Source: Anaerolineales bacterium
Lineage (GTDB): Bacteria > Chloroflexota > Anaerolineae > Anaerolineales > E44-bin32
NCBI GenBank assembly: GCA_037382465.1
Contig: JARRPX010000023.1
Coordinates: 20,624 to 84,623 of the forward strand
Length of the DNA: 64,000 nt
Reading direction: 5' to 3'
Each line of letters starts with the position of its first letter. Within the stretch, counting starts at the first letter, position 1. Positions 8,844 to 16,073 of the stretch are shown here, one piece after another. The translations under genes were made by a program, and so were the position numbers. The notes beneath the pieces are model-generated. The model was not told where the DNA came from, did no database searches, and saw nothing but the letters and a program-made list of their open reading frames with translations.

Positions 8844-10114
8844 AAATCAAAACCGGGCTCGTTATCCGCCACGAGCTGACCTCAACCCTGCAAAGAAAAT
8901 CTTTCCTGTTCATGGCGTTCGGGGTCCCCATCCTGGTCATACTGATCTTCACCGTAGTCAACTTGATCAAGAAGGATACTTCAGCGGTGAAAGAGCAAGC
9001 CGCCCCGGACATGAGCGAGTTGGAGGTTGAGGGCTACGTGGATCAGGCGGGATTGATCAAAACGCTTCCCCAGGATCTTCCTGCCGGAGTACTGGTGCCC
9101 TTCGCAACAGAAGCCGCTGCGCAACTTGCCCTCGACGACGAAGAGATCAGCGCCTACTACATCATCCCCCATGACTATATCGAAAGCGGCGAATTGATCT
9201 ACGTGCATCCCGATCCGTCACCCAGTATGTCGGACAGCCAGGAATGGACCATGAAACTGACGCTGACGTTGAATATGTTGAATGGAGATCAAGCCCTGGC
9301 CGCCAAAGTCTGGAATCCAATGAACCTGCACGCCACCAACCTCAATCCTGAAGCGCAATCGCGTGCCTATGGGGAAGAGGATTGCTCCACACCGGGCGGT
9401 TCCTGCTCGAACGCATTGGTCGAAATGCTGCCCATGATCATGGTGATTCTCTTTTTCGTGCTCATCAACGTCAGTTCGGGCTTGCTCATCGGCAGCGTAG
9501 CCAACGAAAAGAAGAACCGGGTCATAGAAATTCTGATGGCCTCCATACCCCCCGGGGAACTCCTTGCAGGCAAGATCGTCGGACTGGGAATCGCCGGGAT
9601 ACTACAATCTGCTGCCTGGATCGGCACCATTTATGCATTGTTGAAATTCGGCGGCAGCACCCTGGGTTTGCCCCAGGAACTCAACATCCCGACCTCGATC
9701 ATCACCTGGGGCATTGTCTACTTTCTGCTCGGATTCGGCATCTACGCCAGCTTGATGGCCGGCGCAGGCGCATTGGTCCCGGATCAGAAAGCCGCTGCGT
9801 CGGCGGTCTGGCTGATCATCATGCCGCTGATGCTGGGCTATATAATCGTCGTTACCCCGATCGGACAAAGCGATCCAAACGGCTTACTCACTACAGCGGT
9901 TAGTCTATTCCCCCTGACTGCTCCCGTTGCGATGATCATGCGCCTGACGGTTGGAGGGGTTCCGTTCTGGCAATTGCCCCTCGGCGCCCTGTTTATGGTA
10001 ATGACCGTGGTGTTCGTCGTGCGCGGAGCTGCACGGATGTTCCAGGCGCAGAACCTGCTCTCAGGACAGCCCTTCTCAGCCCGCCGGTACTTCGCCGCCC
10101 TGTTCGGCCGCTAA
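8840..10114 (+). CDS. ABC-2 type permease, NatB-like
   Basis: This 424-residue permease begins MKIKTGLVIRHELTS with GGAAAGGAAG upstream, and its ATG overlaps the end of the preceding permease. It has one N-terminal helix, an extracytoplasmic domain of about 180 residues, and then five or six helices including NEKKNRVIEILMASIPPGELLAGK, the conserved coupling segment of the family. It is intact and could act as a homodimer if the first permease is truly broken. It pairs with the ATPase at 6774-7670. A strong hairpin follows 5 bases after the stop. Confidence 0.9.
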   Translation: MKIKTGLVIRHELTSTLQRKSFLFMAFGVPILVILIFTVVNLIKKDTSAVKEQAAPDMSELEVEGYVDQAGLIKTLPQDLPAGVLVPFATEAAAQLALDDEEISAYYIIPHDYIESGELIYVHPDPSPSMSDSQEWTMKLTLTLNMLNGDQALAAKVWNPMNLHATNLNPEAQSRAYGEEDCSTPGGSCSNALVEMLPMIMVILFFVLINVSSGLLIGSVANEKKNRVIEILMASIPPGELLAGKIVGLGIAGILQSAAWIGTIYALLKFGGSTLGLPQELNIPTSIITWGIVYFLLGFGIYASLMAGAGALVPDQKAAASAVWLIIMPLMLGYIIVVTPIGQSDPNGLLTTAVSLFPLTAPVAMIMRLTVGGVPFWQLPLGALFMVMTVVFVVRGAARMFQAQNLLSGQPFSARRYFAALFGR

Positions 10115-10119
10115 TCCGC

Positions 10120-10157
10120 GTCAGGCAGTTCACCGGCTGGCCGGTGAACTGCCTGAC
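10120..10157 (+). terminator. perfect 18-bp inverted repeat after the ABC exporter
   Basis: GTCAGGCAGTTCACCGGC (10120-10137) is repeated exactly as its reverse complement at 10140-10157, with only TG between. It starts 5 bases after a stop codon and lies between two rightward genes. No U-tract follows on either strand, so it is not a classical intrinsic terminator, but it would end or stabilise the transcript as an RNA hairpin. A protein-binding palindrome is the alternative. Confidence 0.6.
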
Positions 10158-10216
10158 GGCCATGAAATTCTGTAAAATGAATGTGAATATGCGGGTAATC
10201 GACATGGAGGCCAGAA

Positions 10217-11761
10217 ATGAAAAGACTCTTGCCCATGATCTTGGTATTCGGCGCACTGACCCTCACGGCGTGTAAACCGGAGGCGGCGGCGACAGAAAGA
10301 CCACCCACGCCTCAGCAAGTCGAGCAATTACCTCCCCCGTTGACGCCCCGATCAACGCTTTTCGAAAGTGACCTCGATGATCTGAGTCTTTTCGCTTCCG
10401 GTCTGATCGAATCCGAACGAGCTGCGCTGGAAGGGCTGGAAGACTGCAGCACTTACCGCATCGATGTAGCGCTCAGCCAGGATTTACTCCACGTCGACGG
10501 CCGGCAGGAAGTGGATTACACCAATCGTGAAGACGTGCCCCTCGAGGAGATTTACTTTCGCCTCTATCCCAACATCTCGGGCGGCGCGGCATCCGTCTCA
10601 GACGTGCTTGTAGTCGGAACCCCCGTCGATCCGGTCTACGAAAAGGAGCGCAGTGCGCTGCGCCTGCCTTTGCCAACACCCCTGCAGCCTGGCGATGAGA
10701 TTCACATCAAGATGCGCTTTTCTGTCAAGCTTCCCACGGAAATGTCGGGGAATTACGGATTGTTTGGCTCCTTCGATGGCGTCGTGGCGATGCAGGAACT
10801 CTACCCCGTCATTCCGGTCTATGACGACGAAGGGTGGAACATCGAGATACCGCCTTCCTTCGGCGATCTGACATACCTCGATGCAAGTTTCTACCTCGTG
10901 CGTGTGACGGTGCCGGAGCACCTGACCCTCATCGCTTCCGGGATCGAAGTGGAGACCAGCATACAGAACGACCTGCAGGTATCGACGTTCGCGGCCGGGC
11001 CCGCACGAGATTTTTACCTCGTCGCCGTCGAGGATTACGAAGTCACGAGCACCTCGCTCGGAGAAACGACGATCTACAGCTACGCTCCTGCGGAGAAAAT
11101 CCCTTTTGCCAACACTGGTCTGGAGATTGCCGCCGAAGCGCTCAGTGGTTACAGCAGCCGCTTCGGCGCCTACCCGTATACCGAACTGGAAATCGTCGCA
11201 ACGCCGATGCAGGCACTGGGCATGGAATATCCCAACACCGTTGCCATCTCGATTGATCTATACGATGCGGATTTGGAGATCGCGGGACTGCCTGCAGGGA
11301 TCCTTCTCGAATCTTCGCTGGCGCACGAAGTTGCCCATCAGTGGTTCTATGGCGCCGTCGGCAACGACCAGGTCGATGAGCCCTGGGTAGACGAAGCCCT
11401 CACGCAGTACGCCACCTGGACCTACTATCTCGATCGCTACGGGAAGGGAAGTGCTGACGGCTTTCGAGACTCTCTGGTGGGGCGCTGGGAGCGCGTCGGC
11501 AAGGCAGATATTCCCATCGGGCTGCCGACCGGCGAGTATGAACCCGTTGAGTATGGCGCTATCGTCTACGGGCGCGGGCCGCTCTTCCTCGAAGCTTTGG
11601 CTCAGGAGATGGGCCAGAAAACCTTCGACGCTTTCATGCGCGCCTATTTCCAAAACAACAAGTGGGGCATCGGGACGGCCGCCAATTTCCGACAGCTCGC
11701 GGAGGAATCTTGCGGCTGTGACTTATCCGAGCTGTTCGATGCCTGGGTATACCCGCCCTAG
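10217..11761 (+). CDS. M1-family zinc metallopeptidase lipoprotein
   Basis: The 514-residue protein has a lipoprotein signal peptide with lipobox LTAC (Cys at about residue 19) and an Ala/Pro-rich linker. An N-terminal beta domain follows, then a gluzincin domain. The zinc motif HEVAHQW lies near residue 371, with the third ligand Glu in the sequence WVDEALTQYATW about 19 residues later. A GAMEN-like substrate loop may be represented by ALGMEYP near residue 334. It is likely an extracytoplasmic aminopeptidase or oligopeptidase anchored to the membrane. AGG precedes the ATG by 9 bases. Confidence 0.92.
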   Translation: MKRLLPMILVFGALTLTACKPEAAATERPPTPQQVEQLPPPLTPRSTLFESDLDDLSLFASGLIESERAALEGLEDCSTYRIDVALSQDLLHVDGRQEVDYTNREDVPLEEIYFRLYPNISGGAASVSDVLVVGTPVDPVYEKERSALRLPLPTPLQPGDEIHIKMRFSVKLPTEMSGNYGLFGSFDGVVAMQELYPVIPVYDDEGWNIEIPPSFGDLTYLDASFYLVRVTVPEHLTLIASGIEVETSIQNDLQVSTFAAGPARDFYLVAVEDYEVTSTSLGETTIYSYAPAEKIPFANTGLEIAAEALSGYSSRFGAYPYTELEIVATPMQALGMEYPNTVAISIDLYDADLEIAGLPAGILLESSLAHEVAHQWFYGAVGNDQVDEPWVDEALTQYATWTYYLDRYGKGSADGFRDSLVGRWERVGKADIPIGLPTGEYEPVEYGAIVYGRGPLFLEALAQEMGQKTFDAFMRAYFQNNKWGIGTAANFRQLAEESCGCDLSELFDAWVYPP

Positions 11762-11782
11762 AGTTGTCGAGGATCTTCCAGC

Positions 11783-12151
11783 TCAACCGCTCTGTTCGAA
11801 GGACTGCATCAGGCCAAACAAGTTGCCCTCCGGATCGGCACAATAGGCATGCATACCGACGCCGGCAACCTCATTCGGCCCATCTACCGTTTTTCCTCCG
11901 GCGTCGGCGACTCGCTTCAATGCCGCGTCGAGCGATTCGACCTCGATGGTGTTGATCACCGCCTGCTGAAAGTGGCGTTCCATGATACCGCCGTTAATGC
12001 CAGCATCTTCTGCTGCACCGGTTGTGACCAACAAGTAGGGCGTGTCTCCTTCATTCCAGGGTGTGATTTCCCAATGAAGCACGCTCTTGTAGAAATCGGC
12101 TATCTTCTCGGGGTTATCGGTCAAGATCTCGAAGTGTGTAGGGCGATTCAT
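11783..12151 (-). CDS. VOC-family (glyoxalase/bleomycin-resistance fold) protein
   Basis: The 122-residue protein begins with the beta-alpha-beta unit of the vicinal oxygen chelate fold (HFEILTDNPEKIADFYKSVL) and ends with DPEGNLFGLMQ, the usual C-terminal metal-proximal strand. Single-domain members bind a divalent metal as dimers and act on many small molecules, so the substrate cannot be predicted. Its 3' end points toward the peptidase gene, 21 bases away. The start has GGAGGA upstream. Confidence 0.88.
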   Translation of the reverse strand: MNRPTHFEILTDNPEKIADFYKSVLHWEITPWNEGDTPYLLVTTGAAEDAGINGGIMERHFQQAVINTIEVESLDAALKRVADAGGKTVDGPNEVAGVGMHAYCADPEGNLFGLMQSFEQSG

Positions 12152-12529
12152 GACATCCTCCTCCAGATAGTATAAATCTATTATGCCATATTAGACCCTA
12201 ATAGGAATTTATTTCCTGCAATAAATGTGCAGCACATCGATACCAGGCCGTAATGAATTTCCCGGCCGGGAGGAATGAACCCGAATTACTATAGGGCTTC
12301 AACTCATCAAGCAGAATGGGCCTCTTGTCGATCGGAACCCCTGCCGCGCTGACTATTTCAGGAAACGGAATCGCTTTGGCTGCACTTCAGAAATCATCCA
12401 CCATCGAGGTTGGCAGATTTCTCTTGCCAAACAAGCCGACAGATCGTCCCTCCGGATATCGTGCGGAGGGCGAAGATATATTTCCCACATCTTTAAGTCA
12501 ATTCCCAGGCGCCGGAAAACCCGAGCAGT
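12152..12529. other. intergenic stretch, tail of the cobalamin transporter unit
   Basis: This 378-base gap holds the upstream region of the VOC gene and the 3' side of the transporter operon. A hairpin CCCTCCG (12448-12454) with CGGAGGG (12464-12470) could end the leftward transporter transcript, but there is no U-tract. AT-rich DNA at 12170-12235 probably contains the VOC promoter. A short rightward open frame at 12316-12573 overlaps the ATPase gene and has no support. Confidence 0.4.
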
Positions 12530-13303
12530 CTACGACAAGATCAACGGTGTGCCGTGAATGGGGTGATCGGTGACGTGAATAGCTATTCCGTAGGCGGCAG
12601 CCAATTCCTCAGGGGTGAGCACATCGCGGGCGCTGCCGATCTTCCGGATCATCCCATCGGAAAGCAGCGCGACGCGGTCCGTAAAGCGGGCCACCAAATT
12701 CAGATCGTGGAGCGTCAGGATCACCGCCAGACCGTTCTCATCGCTCAAGCTGCGAATCAAATGCAGCACATCATCCTGATGCTTGAGATCGAGATGCGCT
12801 GTTGGTTCGTCCAGCAGCAAAACGCCAGATTCCTGCGCCAGGGCGCGGGCGATCAACACCCGCTGCTGTTCCCCGCCCGACAACTCGCCAACCTGTCGTT
12901 CGGCAAACGCAAGTGTTCCCGTTTGCCGCATGGCGGCCTGGGCGATGCGCCGATCCGACTCGCTTTCTTGGCCAAGCCACCCCAGATGTGCCGTTCGTCC
13001 CATCAAGACTACGTCCTGCGCCAGAAACGTTTCTGGAAGCTGGACAGCTTGCGGCACGACCGCCACGATTTGTGCCCTTTTCCTGGGCGGCAGCGTTTCC
13101 AGATCTTGCCCGTCGACGAATACGCGGCCGCTGTATGGAGCCAGGACGCCGCTTGCGCCTCGAATCAGGGTCGATTTACCTACCCCGTTTGGCCCCACCC
13201 CACCCAGGATTTCCCCGCCCCGCACACTGAATGCGAGATCACGCAGAATGATGCGGCGGCCGTAACCAAAACTTGCCTCGTCAAAACGTATCTCCATTAC
13301 CAA
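12530..13303 (-). CDS. btuD: ABC transporter ATPase of a BtuFCD-type importer
   Basis: The 257-residue ATPase has Walker A GPNGVGKST near residue 39, Q-loop VVPQAVQLP, signature LSGGEQQR near residue 142 and Walker B VLLLDEPTAHLD. This is the FecE/BtuD layout. It overlaps the permease gene by 7 bases and is the last gene of the three-gene unit controlled by the cobalamin riboswitch, so corrinoid uptake is the likely role. Without the riboswitch, siderophore or haem transport would be equally plausible. Confidence 0.92.
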   Translation of the reverse strand: MVMEIRFDEASFGYGRRIILRDLAFSVRGGEILGGVGPNGVGKSTLIRGASGVLAPYSGRVFVDGQDLETLPPRKRAQIVAVVPQAVQLPETFLAQDVVLMGRTAHLGWLGQESESDRRIAQAAMRQTGTLAFAERQVGELSGGEQQRVLIARALAQESGVLLLDEPTAHLDLKHQDDVLHLIRSLSDENGLAVILTLHDLNLVARFTDRVALLSDGMIRKIGSARDVLTPEELAAAYGIAIHVTDHPIHGTPLILS

Positions 13304-14382
13304 TACCTCTGCCGCTTGGCGCGCCTCAACAAGTAGAGGAAGAACGGCGCGCCGACGATGGCCGTGATGATTCCCACGGGCAGTACGCGCGGGGCGAGAA
13401 TAGTGCGCGCCACGGCGTCCGCCGCTAAAAGGACCACGCCGCCGGTCAGAGTCGACAAGGGAATCAAACGCCGGTAGTCAGGCCCCCAGAGTAACCGCGC
13501 CATGTGGGGCACGATCAGGCCCACAAAACCGATGATCCCCGAAAAGGAAACCGCCGCCGCGGCGACGAGCGAGGCCGCGGCGACGATGACGATCTTATAA
13601 CGTTCCACATCCAGCCCCAACTGCACCGCTTGTTCGTCCCCAAACTGAAGCACGTTGAGCGGTCGGGAAAGGATCACCAATGCGGCAAGGCCAACGAGTA
13701 AATACGGCAGCGCGGCCAACACCGGTCCCCAACCTCCCAGGGCAAATCCACCCAAGAGCCAGGCGATGGCCCGGTGCAGCTGCTCCGTGCTGAGCAACAT
13801 CAGCAGGCTGGTGAGTGCCGAAGTAAACGCGCTCACCGCCACCCCGGCCAGAACCAAGGTGGTGATCGGTGTGGTGCGGCCCACACGCGCCAGTTGATAC
13901 ACCAGCGTCACGGTCAACACCGCGCCGACAAACGCCGCCGCCGGGATGATGGACATCCCCAACAATGTGACCGGCCAATGAAGCGTCATGGCCATAACGG
14001 CGCCAAGTCCTGCGCCGGAAGCGACGCCGATGATATAGGGATCGGCTAAAGGATTGCGGAAAAGACCCTGGTAGGCCGCTCCGCTGCCGCCCAAAGCCAT
14101 ACCGGTCAGTGCGATCAGGACCGTTTGCGGCAGCCGGATCTCGTAGAGGATCGTGGCGAATGTTGCCGGCCAATCGGGTTCTATCTTTGCCAGCCCCAAT
14201 TGGCTGGCGAGCATGCGTACGACCGTTAACGGAGGAATGCGCACTGGCCCGATGGCGACGCTGAGCAACAAACCGCACAGCAGCGCCACACTCGCCCACA
14301 TCCAGGGAGCAACCGCCTTGCGCTTGCCTTCCGGCCGCTGCGTCACCGTGGTTTCCTCCGCCGGCTTCGTCGTGTCCGTCAT
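13297..14382 (-). CDS. btuC: FecCD/BtuC-type permease
   Basis: The 361-residue permease has about ten helices. It carries family segments GMALGGSGAAYQGLFRNPLADPYIIG near residue 95, LAGVAVSAF, and SFSGIIGFVGLIVPHMARLLWGPD near residue 280; the last forms the ATPase coupling helix. A hydrophilic N-terminal tail of about 25 residues is present. Its start directly abuts the stop of the substrate-binding protein gene. It acts in the inner membrane with the ATPase downstream. Confidence 0.93.
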   Translation of the reverse strand: MTDTTKPAEETTVTQRPEGKRKAVAPWMWASVALLCGLLLSVAIGPVRIPPLTVVRMLASQLGLAKIEPDWPATFATILYEIRLPQTVLIALTGMALGGSGAAYQGLFRNPLADPYIIGVASGAGLGAVMAMTLHWPVTLLGMSIIPAAAFVGAVLTVTLVYQLARVGRTTPITTLVLAGVAVSAFTSALTSLLMLLSTEQLHRAIAWLLGGFALGGWGPVLAALPYLLVGLAALVILSRPLNVLQFGDEQAVQLGLDVERYKIVIVAAASLVAAAAVSFSGIIGFVGLIVPHMARLLWGPDYRRLIPLSTLTGGVVLLAADAVARTILAPRVLPVGIITAIVGAPFFLYLLRRAKRQRYW

Positions 14383-15315
14383 CTATTCAAAACGATCCGG
14401 ATGCAGGATTTTCGCCATGGCTTCCAGTGCGTCCACCAGTCTTGGCCCGGGCCGATCGATCCAATTGGCGTCGATGCCATAAATCCGACCGTTCGCAACG
14501 GCGGAGATGTCTCCCCATCCGGCTCGCTCCGTAACGGATTCCGCAGTGGTCGTCACGTAGGGGCCCGTGCTGAAGACCATCACCTGGGGATCGCGCGCCA
14601 CCAACTCCTCCAGGCTGAGCGTGACGTATCCTTCCAGATCAGAGACTACATTTTCCCCGCCGGCCAGCGTGATCAATACGTCCTGGAACGTGCCCGCTCC
14701 TACCGTCCAGGGCGCCGTGGGATCCATGCCGTCGACTTCGTAGTACACGCTCACCGGATCGACGCCTTCGAGCCTGTCGAGTACGTCGTCCACACGCTCC
14801 CGCAGGTCCCGAGCCAGCACTCGGGCCCGGGATTCGTGCCCCGTCAGTTCGCCAGCCAATTCGATGACGTCATACAGCTCCGGGAAATCCATCGGATTGG
14901 GCAGAATGAATACGGGAATCCCTAACTGCTCGATCGCTTCGACGTGTTCCGGACTGTTGATCATCGCCCCCACGACGAGATCGGGCTCCAGGGCCACGAT
15001 GGCTTCTGTGTTCAAATCGCCGTACGTGTTGCCGATGCTGGCGATGTCGACCGCTTCGGACGGGGAATCCGACCAGTCATCCCTTCCGACGATCAAATCA
15101 CCGGCACCGATGGCGAACAATATCTCCGTGGTAGACGGCGCGATGCTTACGATGCGCTTCACATCAGTATCGAACACCACTTCCCGGCCCATCCCATCGA
15201 CGAGAGACACGGAACCGGATGTTCCACCGGAGACCACACCGCACCCGCTGGCGATAATCATCAACAGCAGCGAGAAAACGATCGCAGTAAAACGTATGTT
15301 TCGAACGGATTTCAT
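14383..15315 (-). CDS. btuF: corrinoid-type substrate-binding lipoprotein
   Basis: The 310-residue product starts with a signal peptide and lipobox (IASGCG, Cys near residue 25). It continues with the two-lobed fold of class III binding proteins: VKRIVSIAPSTTEILFAIGAGD near residue 55, ALEPDLVVGA near 105, and a C-terminal IYGIDANWIDRPGPRLVDALE. These match BtuF/FhuD-like proteins. It is the first gene of the unit and lies about 170 bases behind a cobalamin riboswitch, which supports cobalamin as ligand. GGGAGAG precedes the ATG. Confidence 0.92.
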   Translation of the reverse strand: MKSVRNIRFTAIVFSLLLMIIASGCGVVSGGTSGSVSLVDGMGREVVFDTDVKRIVSIAPSTTEILFAIGAGDLIVGRDDWSDSPSEAVDIASIGNTYGDLNTEAIVALEPDLVVGAMINSPEHVEAIEQLGIPVFILPNPMDFPELYDVIELAGELTGHESRARVLARDLRERVDDVLDRLEGVDPVSVYYEVDGMDPTAPWTVGAGTFQDVLITLAGGENVVSDLEGYVTLSLEELVARDPQVMVFSTGPYVTTTAESVTERAGWGDISAVANGRIYGIDANWIDRPGPRLVDALEAMAKILHPDRFE

Positions 15316-15403
15316 GATTTCTCTCCCAGGTTATATTAAGCGCCACACTCGAGATGTGCGCGCTCTTCTACACAGGACACCAGGTCCGGCATTCGATCCT
15401 GCC

Positions 15404-15433
15404 AAACAAAAACCCCTGCCTGGCGGACAGGGG
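15404..15433 (-). terminator. intrinsic terminator between the cobalamin riboswitch and btuF
   Basis: Read leftward, CCCCTG and CAGGGG form a six-base-pair stem, extendable to seven or eight pairs, with a short loop. It is followed by a run of five U and then GUUU. It sits after the riboswitch and before the gene, so it is the natural expression platform: the ligand-bound aptamer would favour this terminator. Confidence 0.85.
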
Positions 15434-15487
15434 TCGTGCGATTGCCTCGACGGCCTCACCTCCCTTCCGCGAAGGATGTGACGGAAA

Positions 15488-15622
15488 CGGGGTGGGCGGT
15501 CGTCCTGGCTCTCCGCTACAGCGGATTACAGTTGCGGGACAGCGCCGGACTTCAACGCTCGTTTAGCGTGGCACCGGCTTCGCCTTTACGCCCTCTCATC
15601 CGGGGGAAGGGCTCCCACTCCG
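15488..15622 (-). ncRNA. cobalamin riboswitch aptamer
   Basis: On the leftward strand I see the diagnostic core CUGUCCCGCAACUGUAA followed by the B12 box AGAGCCAGGACGACCGCC. Upstream of it is GAAGCCGGUG paired with the later UCCGGC. A nine-position P1 helix (CGGAGUGGG with CCACCCCG-side bases, one mismatch) closes the element at these coordinates. The segment between GCCGGUG and GUCCGGC carries an extra small hairpin (ACGCUAAACGAGCGU). It lies 173 bases ahead of the btuF start, with a terminator between. Repression of btuFCD when cobalamin is plentiful is the expected effect. Confidence 0.93.
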
Positions 15623-15740
15623 TTCGTGTAATTTTGTTCGTAACCTCATTTTACACCAGCTTCGAGGACAAGCAAGGGGTATTGGTATTTCGTGCTGCCC
15701 GCGCCGCACAACTTCATCGTTCGGCGAAACATGTTCTTGC

Positions 15741-15769
15741 TTGACACGCATCTTTCCCAACCTTAGAAT
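15741..15769 (+). promoter_or_regulatory. sigma-70-type promoter for the glyA-gcvT transcript
   Basis: A perfect TTGACA at 15741-15746 and TAGAAT at 15764-15769 are 17 bases apart. This predicts a start near 15776 and thus an untranslated leader of about 300 bases before the ATG at 16074. Confidence 0.75.
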
Positions 15770-15775
15770 CTATCC

Positions 15776-16073
15776 CCGGCCGCATTCGCGGCCGAGGGAG
15801 TGGCCCGGCTTTTTACAAGTATCGAAAGGGTGGACTGCGCCCGATCGCTCGGCCGGGAGATGGAACGCAAAGGCAAAACACCCGATCCGGTTGACCGCAC
15901 GGCTGCCTGATCGGGCGATTACCCGATTGATGGGACTGCGCGCGAGCCATTCGACTCGTTTCGCCGCAGCGGCGTTATACAAATCTGAACCATCTTGTAC
16001 ATACGGTTTTGCGAATGGACCTGGGCTGTTTGGCGCATCCGTCGCTTTCGCATCGACCTTGTTGGAGAATGGC
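15776..16073 (+). promoter_or_regulatory. long 5' leader of glyA-gcvT, unassigned
   Basis: The leader contains a GGCCGC-attc-GCGGCC hairpin near its 5' end, a GGCUUUUUAC stretch, and GC-rich segments that can pair (CCCGAUCCGG with a later UGAUCGGG). I looked for the paired glycine aptamer and for known folate or SAM aptamer cores and did not find them. It may be a regulatory leader of a type I do not recognise, or simply a long untranslated region. Confidence 0.35.

Noticed and set aside
7670..10114. One continuous 814-residue open frame covering both permeases
   Set aside because: The central 80 residues do not resemble a permease and are rich in Arg, His and Pro, as expected for a wrong frame. 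The true C-terminal part of the first permease is present in the next frame, and the second has its own ribosome site.
12316..12573. 85-codon open frame on the plus strand
   Set aside because: It overlaps the 3' end of the ATPase gene and shows no recognisable protein features or ribosome site.
15776..16073. Glycine riboswitch ahead of glyA-gcvT
   Set aside because: Neither of the paired aptamer cores is present. A long leader is there, but I cannot assign it to a known class.
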